DNA of 41,593 nucleotides from positions 1 to 41,593 of the forward strand of contig JAITLJ010000153.1 of NCBI GenBank assembly GCA_031277925.1. Reading direction: 5' to 3'. Shown in pieces: positions 26,773 to 33,879 of this stretch. Position numbers and translations under genes: made by a program. This DNA is from Prevotellaceae bacterium. Lineage in GTDB: Bacteria; Bacteroidota; Bacteroidia; Bacteroidales; UBA932. The notes under the pieces are model-generated. The model saw nothing but the letters and a program-made list of their open reading frames with translations, was not told the DNA's origin and did not search any database. Within the stretch, counting starts at the first letter, position 1. Each line of letters starts with the position of its first letter.

Positions 26773-26964
26773 TTAAACAATAAAATCAGCGCCGTTTTTT
26801 AATTCTTCGCCACATTCACGGCAATAAAACCCAATAAACGGAGAATCAATAAATACTAATTCATCCTTTATGACTTCATATATGCTGTATCGGTTAAATT
26901 GCGAAACAAATTCCGTTGAACCGTATTTGCAAGATTTGATTTTTTTATTTTGCGATGATTTCAT
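26773..26964 (-). CDS. Small CxxC protein, degenerate zinc finger
   Basis: A 63-residue protein. KSCKYGSTEFVSQFNRYSIY is followed by VFIDSPFIGF and YCRECGEEL. The layout resembles small Bacteroidota proteins in which two CxxC pairs bind zinc. Here the second pair (CREC) is intact, but the first has only one cysteine (CKYG), as if one codon had been lost. It is 21 bases upstream of the DUF5009 gene and probably in the same transcript. The function is unknown, and the family resemblance is from memory. Confidence 0.55.
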   Translation of the reverse strand: MKSSQNKKIKSCKYGSTEFVSQFNRYSIYEVIKDELVFIDSPFIGFYCRECGEELKNGADFIV

Positions 26965-26985
26965 AGCGCTGCGATTTTGTTAAAA

Positions 26986-27132
26986 TTATACTGTTCTAAT
27001 CATTTGAATCAATAAGTTTGAATTGCCACAGTGAATAATTATTATCTCTTTTTTCAAAGAAAAGACTTTTAACCTGTTTGTTTCCGCTTCTGTTTCTACT
27101 CTTGCAGTATTAATTTCTGATATTGCAATCAT
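26986..27132 (-). CDS. Very small hypothetical ORF
   Basis: A 48-codon frame from an ATG at 27132 begins MIAISEINTARVETEAETNR, then becomes isoleucine-rich. It lies between the S46 peptidase and the CxxC gene on their strand, 21 bases upstream of the latter. I recognise no family and see no strong RBS; it may be chance or a gene remnant. Confidence 0.18.
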   Translation of the reverse strand: MIAISEINTARVETEAETNRLKVFSLKKEIIIIHCGNSNLLIQMIRTV

Positions 27133-27183
27133 GTTCTTTGTTTTATTCTAGACAAAGCAAATTTGTTTATATGTATAAATTTT

Positions 27184-29319
27184 TCATTTCACAAGTTCAA
27201 GTTCATTTATCAGCCGTTTTGCTCCTGCAAGTTTGTCGATTATAAACAGTGCGTAGCGAATATCAATGGAAATATTGCGGCAATAGTTCGGGTCGAACAT
27301 AATGTCGCTCATTGTTGATTCCCAGCAGCGGTCGAAATTCAATCCTATTAACTGTCCGTATGCGTTCAAAACGGGACTTCCCGAGTTGCCGCCTGTTGTA
27401 TGATTGGACGCCAAAAATGCAACCGGCAGTTCGCCTTTTGTATTTTTATATTCGCCAAAATCTTTTGTCGAATTAAGTTCGGCAAGTTGAGCGGGAATTT
27501 TATAGTCGGCTACATCTTCTTTGCGGCTTTTTTCAATCACGCCATCCAGCGTTGTATAATGTTTGTAAACTGTTCCGTCAACAGGCGAAAAGCCTCCGAC
27601 CTTTCCGTATGCAATACGTAAAGTTGAATTTGCATCGGGATACAGGTTTTTGTCGGTTTGCATTTCCATTTGTCCGCGCATAAAAAGTCGCTGTTTCAAT
27701 GCCAGCGTTTTATTGAGGTCTTGCAGTCTGGGCGAAATATTTTCTTTATAAAAGTCGGCAAACGATTTATAAAAAACAAGAGCAATATCATTATTAAATT
27801 CTTCTGTTTTTCCATCAATATCAGACAAAAATTCGTTAACCCATGCATGGTTTGCAAGTTTTGTTGCGGTATAAATTCTGTTTGATATTTTTGTGAAATC
27901 GTTGTTGTATTCGGCACAAAGGTTTACTAATGCAGCGGCATGATATTTTTTGTCAATATTGGTAAAATAGGTTTGCATGACTTCGGCAAATATTTTTCTG
28001 TCGGTTTCGAGATTATAGTTTTTGAAAAAATCTGCTGCTGTTTCCTGCAAAGTTTTTATTCTTTTTTGTTTGCCTTCGTCTGTTTTTTCTTTGAAAACGG
28101 AATTCAGTTTTTCGGCAAATCTTATGATTTCAGGCGCCATAACGGCTTCGTTAAAATAATCATTCAACAGCGAATATGTATTTAATTCATTATATATTTC
28201 TTTAAAATCGGCAAGCAGATTTTTATAAACCGCACGCGCTTTGTCATGTTTAATCCATTCGGTAAAACGGTTTTCAAATTCCGTTTTTTTATTCACGGCA
28301 TCCAATCGCTGCAATCCCAGATATTCGCCTTGCCATTTTTTCCATGCGTTTGCAATACTTGCCTGTTTTGATGCGTATTTTATTCGTATTTCGATGTCGT
28401 TTGCCATGTCGGCGTTTATAATATTCAAGCGTTGTGTGCGCAGTTTTATTTTATGCGGATTGTGTTTCAGCAACATGTCAACTGCATACGACGACAAATA
28501 TTCCTGCGTTCTGCCCGGAAATCCGTAGATAAATGTAAAATCGTCTTCGTTGTAACCTTTCAGTGAAATTTTTATATATCGCTTCGGAATATATGGAATG
28601 TTATCGTTCGAATACTGTGCAGGTTTGTTTTCGTTGTTTGCATAAATTCTGAAAACCGAGAAATCACCTGTATGTCGGGGCCACATCCAGTTGTCGGTGT
28701 CACCGCCGAATTTGCCTATTGCATCGGGCGGAGTGCCAACCAAACGAACATCGTTGAAAACTTCGTAAATGTACAAAATGTACTGATTGCCATAATAAAT
28801 TGGCTTTACGATGGCTTCAAATTTTCCGTTATCTTCGGCTTCTTTTGCAATTTTTATCGAACGTGCGTTGACCAAACTGTCGCGAACTTTTTCGATAGTG
28901 CTATCATCAATATCCTGCAAAATTTGCGATGTAACATCTTCCATTCGGTAAAGAAATTTAACATTAAGGTTAGGATTCGGCAATTCTTCGCTGTTCGACT
29001 GTGCCCAAAAACCTTTGTCAAGATAATTATGTTCAACTGAACTGTGATATTGAATTTGGTCATAGCCGCAATGATGATTGGTAAACAGCAGTCCGTTTTT
29101 TGAAACCACAACGCCCGTGCAGCCTCCGTTGAACTGTATTATTGCATCTTTCAAACTCGAACTGTTTATGTCGTAAATATCCTGCGCTGTAAGTTTAAAT
29201 CCTTTTTTCTGCATGTCTTCAACAGTATATTTTTGCAATATCGGAAGCCAGATGCCTTCGTCTGCAAGCGCCGTAAATGTAATTGTAATAATACAAAATG
29301 TAATAAGTAATTTTTTCAT
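27184..29319 (-). CDS. S46 family dipeptidyl-peptidase (DPP11-like)
   Basis: A 711-residue exported serine peptidase that removes dipeptides from N termini in the periplasm. It has a signal peptide (to about residue 19) followed by DEGIWLP, the usual mature start of S46 enzymes. Catalytic-region motifs are LFTNHHCGYDQIQYHS (His82/83), DNWMWPRHTGDFSVFRIY (Asp) and GGNSGSPVLNAYG (Ser). Near the C terminus NFDRCWES has arginine at the position that is arginine in DPP11 and glycine in DPP7, which suggests preference for Asp/Glu at P1 (family knowledge plus inference). I chose the ATG at 29319 because it gives a clean signal peptide; the frame extends four codons upstream. Confidence 0.93.
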   Translation of the reverse strand: MKKLLITFCIITITFTALADEGIWLPILQKYTVEDMQKKGFKLTAQDIYDINSSSLKDAIIQFNGGCTGVVVSKNGLLFTNHHCGYDQIQYHSSVEHNYLDKGFWAQSNSEELPNPNLNVKFLYRMEDVTSQILQDIDDSTIEKVRDSLVNARSIKIAKEAEDNGKFEAIVKPIYYGNQYILYIYEVFNDVRLVGTPPDAIGKFGGDTDNWMWPRHTGDFSVFRIYANNENKPAQYSNDNIPYIPKRYIKISLKGYNEDDFTFIYGFPGRTQEYLSSYAVDMLLKHNPHKIKLRTQRLNIINADMANDIEIRIKYASKQASIANAWKKWQGEYLGLQRLDAVNKKTEFENRFTEWIKHDKARAVYKNLLADFKEIYNELNTYSLLNDYFNEAVMAPEIIRFAEKLNSVFKEKTDEGKQKRIKTLQETAADFFKNYNLETDRKIFAEVMQTYFTNIDKKYHAAALVNLCAEYNNDFTKISNRIYTATKLANHAWVNEFLSDIDGKTEEFNNDIALVFYKSFADFYKENISPRLQDLNKTLALKQRLFMRGQMEMQTDKNLYPDANSTLRIAYGKVGGFSPVDGTVYKHYTTLDGVIEKSRKEDVADYKIPAQLAELNSTKDFGEYKNTKGELPVAFLASNHTTGGNSGSPVLNAYGQLIGLNFDRCWESTMSDIMFDPNYCRNISIDIRYALFIIDKLAGAKRLINELELVK

Positions 29320-29605
29320 AATAAAGGTCATTTTATTTTATAATATTTTTGCTTTTTTAATTTCTTACAGATTTATGATGATTAATGTTAAATGCAAATT
29401 ACGGCAAAAACTTTCAATTATGCAAACAAATACATTATATTTTTCTTTAATAATCAACGTGCAGAAAATTTAACAGGACGCAAAGCAGGCGGCGTTTCCT
29501 CAGGTTGCAAGCCCAAATCGGAGTTGGTGTATAGCGTTGGCTGCTACTGTCCTTTTGCTCGCGCTGTGTTTATTTTTTACTGATGTTTGCACGCTTCGGT
29601 TGGCT
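29320..29605. other. Non-coding stretch with a G+C-richer block
   Basis: This is the upstream region of the S46 peptidase gene. Up to about 29460 it is AT-rich. From about 29475 to 29605 the base composition becomes richer in G and C and the sequence resembles no gene I recognise (for example GCAGGCGGCGTTTCCTCAGG and GGAGTTGGTGTATAGCGTTG). It ends where MITE copy 4 resumes, so it has replaced the left part of that copy. Confidence 0.45.
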
Positions 29606-29639
29606 GTTTTTGTCGCAAAATAAATTAACAGAAAGAAAA
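29606..29639 (+). mobile_element. MITE-like element, copy 4, left remnant
   Basis: TTTTTGTCGCAAAATAAATT followed by AACAGAAAGAAAA matches the middle of copies 1-3. The left 140 bases of the element are missing. The remainder is interrupted at 29640 and continues at 30343. Confidence 0.6.
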
Positions 29640-30342
29640 TGTTATGCTGTGGATAGAATGTTGGTAAAAATGAAATCTCTTTGTGCATCACGTGCAGATT
29701 TGCCACAAATGACTTGAAACACCGCCGCTGCTCCACACGTAAAGCTCGGCGGCGATTATTTTTCTACCAACATTTTGTTCCTGACGGGACAGATTTTAGA
29801 TCTTTAAATTCACGGAATAGCCGCAAACAAATATTGATAGAAAAACTGATAAAATGACAAACGCAAAACCTATTTCGACCGAATTTATGCTTTTACTGCG
29901 CATGATTTTGATGATTTCGACCGAATTTATGCTTTCACTGCGCATGTTTTTGATGATTTCGACCGAATTTATGCTTTTACTGCGCATGTTTTTGATGATT
30001 TCGACCGAAATCATGCTTTCACTGCGCATGTTTTTGATGATTTCGACCGAAATCATGCTTTCACTGCGCATGTTTTTGATGATTTCGACCGAATTTATGC
30101 TTTCACTGCGCATGTTTTTGATGATTTCGACCGAATTTATGCTTTCACTGCGCATGTTTTTGATGATTTCGACCGAATTTATGCAAATACGACAATATAC
30201 AAAGCCAAATATTATAGAAGCATAATCGCCAGCGGGCGGGTTGCGCGAAGCATTGCCAATGACATGAAACACCGTCGGCAACTCGCGCGAAATGTACGCT
30301 TTCACGCTTCTTTCTACCAACATTCTATCCATAGCGGGACAG
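29640..30342. mobile_element. Composite structured insertion bounded by 27-bp wobble-paired ends
   Basis: The left end (29640-29666) begins TGTTATGCTGTGGATAGAAT, and the right end (30315-30341) ends ATAGCGGGACA. The inner 14 bases of each end, ATAGAATGTTGGTA and TACCAACATTCTAT, pair perfectly, and the outer 13 pair with several G-T wobbles. A second right-end-like sequence at 29765-29791 (TACCAACATTTTGTTCC, then GACGGGACA) divides the insert into two cassette-like units. Each is preceded by a related block (ATGACnTGAAACACCG) able to form GC-rich hairpins. It interrupts MITE copy 4. No convincing protein is encoded. Confidence 0.55.
29872..30183. repeat. 42-bp tandem repeat (minisatellite), about 7.4 units
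   Basis: The unit reads ATTTCGACCGAATTTATGCT then TTCACTGCGCATGTTTTTGATG. Seven full units start at 29872 and every 42 bases to 30124, and a partial eighth ends at 30183. Units differ at few positions (TTTATGC or ATCATGC; TTTTACTG or TTTCACTG). Because 42 is a multiple of three, both strands stay open: plus-strand 14-residue repeats like ISTEFMLSLRMFLM and minus-strand INSVEIIKNMRSES. Neither looks like a real protein. Confidence 0.95.
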
Positions 30343-30424
30343 TTTTTTCGTCATAGCAAAAATATCTGACGGAAATCTTTAATGTTCTATCATTATCTTT
30401 TTTTTATTTGTAAGGAACGGCTGC
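30343..30424 (+). mobile_element. MITE-like element, copy 4, right part
   Basis: CTGACGGAAATCTTTAATGTTC and TTTTTATTTGTAAGGAACGGCTGC (partial strings) match the right third of the family, with a diverged terminal repeat. The bases before GAAATC resemble the extra block of copy 2, so these two form a subfamily. Its end directly abuts the deoC stop codon at 30425. Confidence 0.65.
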
Positions 30425-31297
30425 TCAAAAATATTTTGCTTCCAAACCTGTAATATCGGTAAGCAGATTGTTTGCCAAACGGCTTGCGCCTATTCTGAAC
30501 AGTTTGTTGTTCTGCCATTTTTCGCCAAGCGTTGATTTCAGTATGTTGTAATATACCAGCGTTTCGGCGGCAGTTGAAATTCCGCCCGAAGGTTTTATTC
30601 CGACATTTCGTCCGCTTTGCGCTTTATAGTCGGCAATTGCCATGCACATTGCACACACGGCTTCGGGCGTTGCCGTATCGTAAAATTTGCCTGTTGATGT
30701 TTTTATAAAATCGGCGCCTCCTTCCATTGCAAGCAATGATGCAATTCTTATAAGCTGCAAATCTTTAAGCGCTCCTGTTTCGAGAATAACTTTTACATGA
30801 GTATCGCCGACAGCTTGCTTTATCTGTTCTATTTCGCTGTAAACAAATTCATAGTTTTTTTCTAAAAAGCGACCGACAGATATTACGATGTCAATTTCGT
30901 CTGCGCCGTTTTCAATTGCCAGCAAACTTTCTTTGATTTTTACATCAATAAAGGTTTGCGAAGCGGGAAAACCTGCGGTAACAGAAGCAATCCGCACATT
31001 TTTGTCGCTAAGGTTTTTGCGCACTGTACTCACAAGAGCAGGATAAACGCATATTGCCGCAACGTTTGGCAAATCGTGATAAACATTAGAAAAATTGCTG
31101 ACCTTTTCCGTCATTTGCCTTATTTGCGATATTGTATCCGTAGTATTTAACGCCGTTAAGTCTATGCTGTTGAAACATTGTTTTAGTGCTTCGGGATTAA
31201 TATTTTTTGCCAATTGCTTTGCTGTTTCAACTGTTGCCGATATTTGTTCTTCATCAACAGAGAGCGAATATTTTTGTGATATTTTTTCCATTGTCAT
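30425..31297 (-). CDS. deoC: Deoxyribose-phosphate aldolase DeoC
   Basis: A cytoplasmic class I aldolase that splits 2-deoxyribose-5-phosphate into glyceraldehyde-3-phosphate and acetaldehyde during deoxynucleoside breakdown. The product has 290 residues, including an N-terminal helical extension of about 50 residues. The conserved core contains NVAAICVYPALV, ENGADEIDIVISVGRFL, HVKVILETGAL (catalytic lysine in KVI) and GADFIKTSTGK (Schiff-base lysine). The glycine-rich phosphate site is GIKPSGGIST. The start is the ATG at 31297; a second ATG two codons later is equally possible. The stop lies at the end of a repeat element. Confidence 0.95.
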   Translation of the reverse strand: MTMEKISQKYSLSVDEEQISATVETAKQLAKNINPEALKQCFNSIDLTALNTTDTISQIRQMTEKVSNFSNVYHDLPNVAAICVYPALVSTVRKNLSDKNVRIASVTAGFPASQTFIDVKIKESLLAIENGADEIDIVISVGRFLEKNYEFVYSEIEQIKQAVGDTHVKVILETGALKDLQLIRIASLLAMEGGADFIKTSTGKFYDTATPEAVCAMCMAIADYKAQSGRNVGIKPSGGISTAAETLVYYNILKSTLGEKWQNNKLFRIGASRLANNLLTDITGLEAKYF

Positions 31298-31403
31298 ATA
31301 ATTTGATTATTCATAATTTTTTAATTCGTAAAAATATAAATTTTCGCCTTTTCCGTTATACACTGCAAAAGAGAAAAAACATAAATCACTTTACTTTCAT
31401 ATA

Positions 31404-33089
31404 TTATTTATTTATTTTAGCCCAAGTGTCTTTGAGTGTTGCCGTGCGATTAAATACGAGTTTTTCGGCAGTTGAATCTTTATCAACGCAGAAATATCCC
31501 AGCCGCTCAAACTGCACCTTATCAAGAATTTTGAGGTTCTTCAATGCAGGCTCGATAAAAGCGTTTATTTTTTTCAGCGAGTCGGGATTCAAAAAATCTT
31601 TATAATCTTTGCCTTCGGGAATACTATCCATAAAAGGTTCGGTAAACAGGCGGTCGAACAAACGCACTTCGGCTTGCGTTGCGTGTTGAGCCGATACCCA
31701 GTGAACTGTTCCCTGTACCTTGCGTCCGTCCGGCGAATTTCCTCCGCGCGAAGCAGGATCATAAGTGCAATGTATTTCAACAATTTCGCCGTTTTCATCT
31801 TTTACCGCTTCCGTGCATCTTATGAAATACGCATAGCGCAAACGCACTTCGTTGCCGGGCGAAAGGCGAAAATATTTTTTCGGCGGATTTTCCATAAAAT
31901 CTTCTTTTTCTATATATATTATTTTAGAAAAAGGCACTTCATGGCATCCTGCATTTTCGTCTTCGGGATTATTTATGGCTTTCAAATTTTCGGTTTCATT
32001 ATCGGGATAGTTTGTAATTACAACTTTCAACGGATTCAACACAGCCATATAACGGTTTGCGCGCCTGTTCAAATCTTCGCGCAAACACCATTCGAGCAGC
32101 GACAAATCGATAACATTATCGCGTTTTGCCACTCCAACCTTTTCGGCAAACATACGAATACTTTCGGGCGTGTATCCTCTGCGGCGTATTCCGCAAATTG
32201 TCGGCATTCGCGGGTCATCCCAGCCCGAAACATAACTGTTTTTTACAAGTTCCAGTAATTTGCGCTTGCTCATTATGGTATAAGTAAGATTTAAGCGTGC
32301 AAATTCGTATTGATGCGATGGAAATATTTCAAGTTTTTCGATAAACCAGTCGTAAAGCGGACGATGCACATCAAATTCAAGCGTGCAAATGGAATGAGTT
32401 ATATTTTCGATAGAATCGCATTGCCCGTGAGCATAATCGTACATTGGATAAATACACCATTTATTGCCTGTTCGATGATGTTCGGCGTGAATTATGCGGT
32501 ACAGAACAGGATCTCGCAGCAACATGTTAGGATGCGCCATATCAATTTTTGCGCGCAAAACTTTTTCGCCGTCTTTAAATTCGCCTTTGCGCATACGTTT
32601 GAAAAGATCAAGATTTTCGTCGATGCTGCGATTTCGATACAGACTGTCTGTGCCGACAACGCTTATTGTTCCTCGCATTTGGCGAATTTCTTCCTGCGTC
32701 TGGTCGTCAACGTAAGCCAAGCCTTTTTTTATAAGCGTCAAAGCCCATTCATACAGTTGCTCGAAATAGTCGGATGCATAAAATTCGTTTGCCCAGTTAA
32801 ACCCGAGCCAGTTAACGTCTTCCTTGATAGAATCGACGTATTCGGTATCTTCCTTAACGGGATTTGTGTCGTCGAAACGAAGGTTTGTTGTGCCTCCGTA
32901 TTTTTGCGCAATGCCAAAATTCAAACATATTGATTTTGCATGACCAATGTGCAAATATCCGTTTGGTTCGGGCGGAAAACGCGTAAGAATGCTTTTATGT
33001 TTGCCTGTTTGCAAATCGTTTTCTACGATTTCTTCAATAAAATTAAGCGTTTTAGCTTCGTTTTCATTAGATTCTACTTTGCTGTTCAT
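31404..33089 (-). CDS. glnS: Glutamine--tRNA ligase GlnS
   Basis: A class I aminoacyl-tRNA synthetase that charges tRNA-Gln. It has about 561 residues. The HIGH-type motif is [16 protein letters not shown] and the KMSKS-type motif [28 protein letters not shown] and [20 protein letters not shown] are characteristic of GlnRS and eukaryotic-type GluRS, and length and overall sequence favour GlnRS. The C-terminal beta-barrel anticodon domain is complete. I chose the ATG at 33089 ([13 protein letters not shown]) over an upstream non-ATG extension that would run into the promoter. Confidence 0.95.
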   Translation of the reverse strand: MNSKVESNENEAKTLNFIEEIVENDLQTGKHKSILTRFPPEPNGYLHIGHAKSICLNFGIAQKYGGTTNLRFDDTNPVKEDTEYVDSIKEDVNWLGFNWANEFYASDYFEQLYEWALTLIKKGLAYVDDQTQEEIRQMRGTISVVGTDSLYRNRSIDENLDLFKRMRKGEFKDGEKVLRAKIDMAHPNMLLRDPVLYRIIHAEHHRTGNKWCIYPMYDYAHGQCDSIENITHSICTLEFDVHRPLYDWFIEKLEIFPSHQYEFARLNLTYTIMSKRKLLELVKNSYVSGWDDPRMPTICGIRRRGYTPESIRMFAEKVGVAKRDNVIDLSLLEWCLREDLNRRANRYMAVLNPLKVVITNYPDNETENLKAINNPEDENAGCHEVPFSKIIYIEKEDFMENPPKKYFRLSPGNEVRLRYAYFIRCTEAVKDENGEIVEIHCTYDPASRGGNSPDGRKVQGTVHWVSAQHATQAEVRLFDRLFTEPFMDSIPEGKDYKDFLNPDSLKKINAFIEPALKNLKILDKVQFERLGYFCVDKDSTAEKLVFNRTATLKDTWAKINK

Positions 33090-33114
33090 TTCGATAATAA
33101 AATTTATTAATCCG

Positions 33115-33144
33115 TAAAAGTACAAAAAAGAAATATATTACAAA
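33115..33144 (-). promoter_or_regulatory. Promoter of glnS (-33 TTTG, -7 TACTTTTA)
   Basis: On the minus strand TTTG (33141-33144) and TACTTTTA (33115-33122; 7 of 8 bases of the box) are separated by 18 bases, close to Bacteroidota spacing. It lies 25 bases upstream of the chosen ATG and supports that start. Confidence 0.6.
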
Positions 33145-33156
33145 TAATTTTAAAAT

Positions 33157-33375
33157 TTACATCTGAATACCAGGCATTTTATACATTGAAATTTGTAAGG
33201 CAAAACAATAGTCCTGCTTTTTTTCTGATAAATACGTTAGCAATTCTCCGCGCCGAAAGCGAATAACAAAAGCCTCAACAAAACCGATAAAATTGATTGA
33301 GAGTTTTGCAAGTAATATATTAGCAAGGCGCAGGAATTTGAAGATATTTTTAAAATTTTGTTTATTTAACACCAT
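33157..33375 (-). CDS. Small hypothetical ORF upstream of glnS
   Basis: A 72-codon frame starts at an ATG (MVLNKQNFKNIFKFLRLANI) and contains a basic stretch RFRRGELLTYL. It lies in the 358-base gap between glnS and the divergent DUF4293 gene and ends just upstream of the glnS promoter. No family is recognised, and there is no clear RBS. It may be chance. Confidence 0.22.
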   Translation of the reverse strand: MVLNKQNFKNIFKFLRLANILLAKLSINFIGFVEAFVIRFRRGELLTYLSEKKQDYCFALQISMYKMPGIQM

Positions 33376-33393
33376 GAATTAAAGATAATATCA

Positions 33394-33401
33394 TATATTT
33401 G
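33394..33401 (+). promoter_or_regulatory. -7 promoter box of the DUF4293-tamL operon
   Basis: TATATTTG matches TAnnTTTG exactly, 46 bases before the ATG at 33448. No clear TTTG is found upstream at the usual distance. Confidence 0.55.
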
Positions 33402-33447
33402 CACAAATGATTTCAATGTTTTTTTAATACATTAACAATTTAATTAT

Positions 33448-33873
33448 ATGATACAACGAATACAAACAATTTATCTTTTGGCTGTTGCAATATTGCAAAC
33501 GGTAATGCTGTTTTCAAATCAGGCATACGCAATTAACGAAGAAAATGGAGTAAATGAAGTCGCCATCAGTTTGGCTCAAAACTGGCAATGGGCAATATTA
33601 ACAGGACTTACGGCTTTAATTCCGCTGATTACAATTTTTTTGTTCAGAAAGCGCAGACTGCAAATAAGATTTTCGATTATAAATTCACTGTTTTTGCTGA
33701 CTTTACAGATAATTGTTGTTCATACATTAATGCAGATAGCAAAAGAATATGATACGATAATTTATTCGATAAGCGATATTTCGCCTGCAATTTCGTTGAT
33801 ACTGACAATACTTGCAATTCGCTTTATATTTAAGGATGAAGTGAAAATAAGAGCATATAATCGAATCAGGTAA
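33448..33873 (+). CDS. DUF4293 family membrane protein
   Basis: A 141-residue inner-membrane protein with four hydrophobic segments (about residues 7-25, 48-66, 72-94 and 110-127). The start MIQRIQTIYLLAVAILQ and the basic loop FLFRKRRLQIRFSIIN are the usual marks of DUF4293, a family restricted largely to Bacteroidota, with unknown function. It ends 6 bases before the TamL-like gene and shares its promoter. Confidence 0.88.
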   Translation: MIQRIQTIYLLAVAILQTVMLFSNQAYAINEENGVNEVAISLAQNWQWAILTGLTALIPLITIFLFRKRRLQIRFSIINSLFLLTLQIIVVHTLMQIAKEYDTIIYSISDISPAISLILTILAIRFIFKDEVKIRAYNRIR

Positions 33874-33879
33874 ACCTTA

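Noticed and set aside
29500-29560. Integron attC-like site (TATAGCGTTGGC)
   Set aside because: The core does not fit GTTRRRY, no matching inverse core was found at the expected distance, and no integrase gene is present.
29872-30183. CRISPR array
   Set aside because: The units are directly contiguous with no unique spacers between them, and no cas gene is present.
29796-30332. 178-codon minus-strand and 123-codon plus-strand frames over the tandem repeat
   Set aside because: Both are open only because the repeat period is 42 bases. The products are monotonous 14-residue repeats with no signal, domain or RBS, and they face each other on the same DNA.
31674-32933. Long plus-strand frames opposite glnS (194 and 207 codons)
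   Set aside because: They are antisense to a complete GlnRS with all catalytic motifs and show no recognisable domain.
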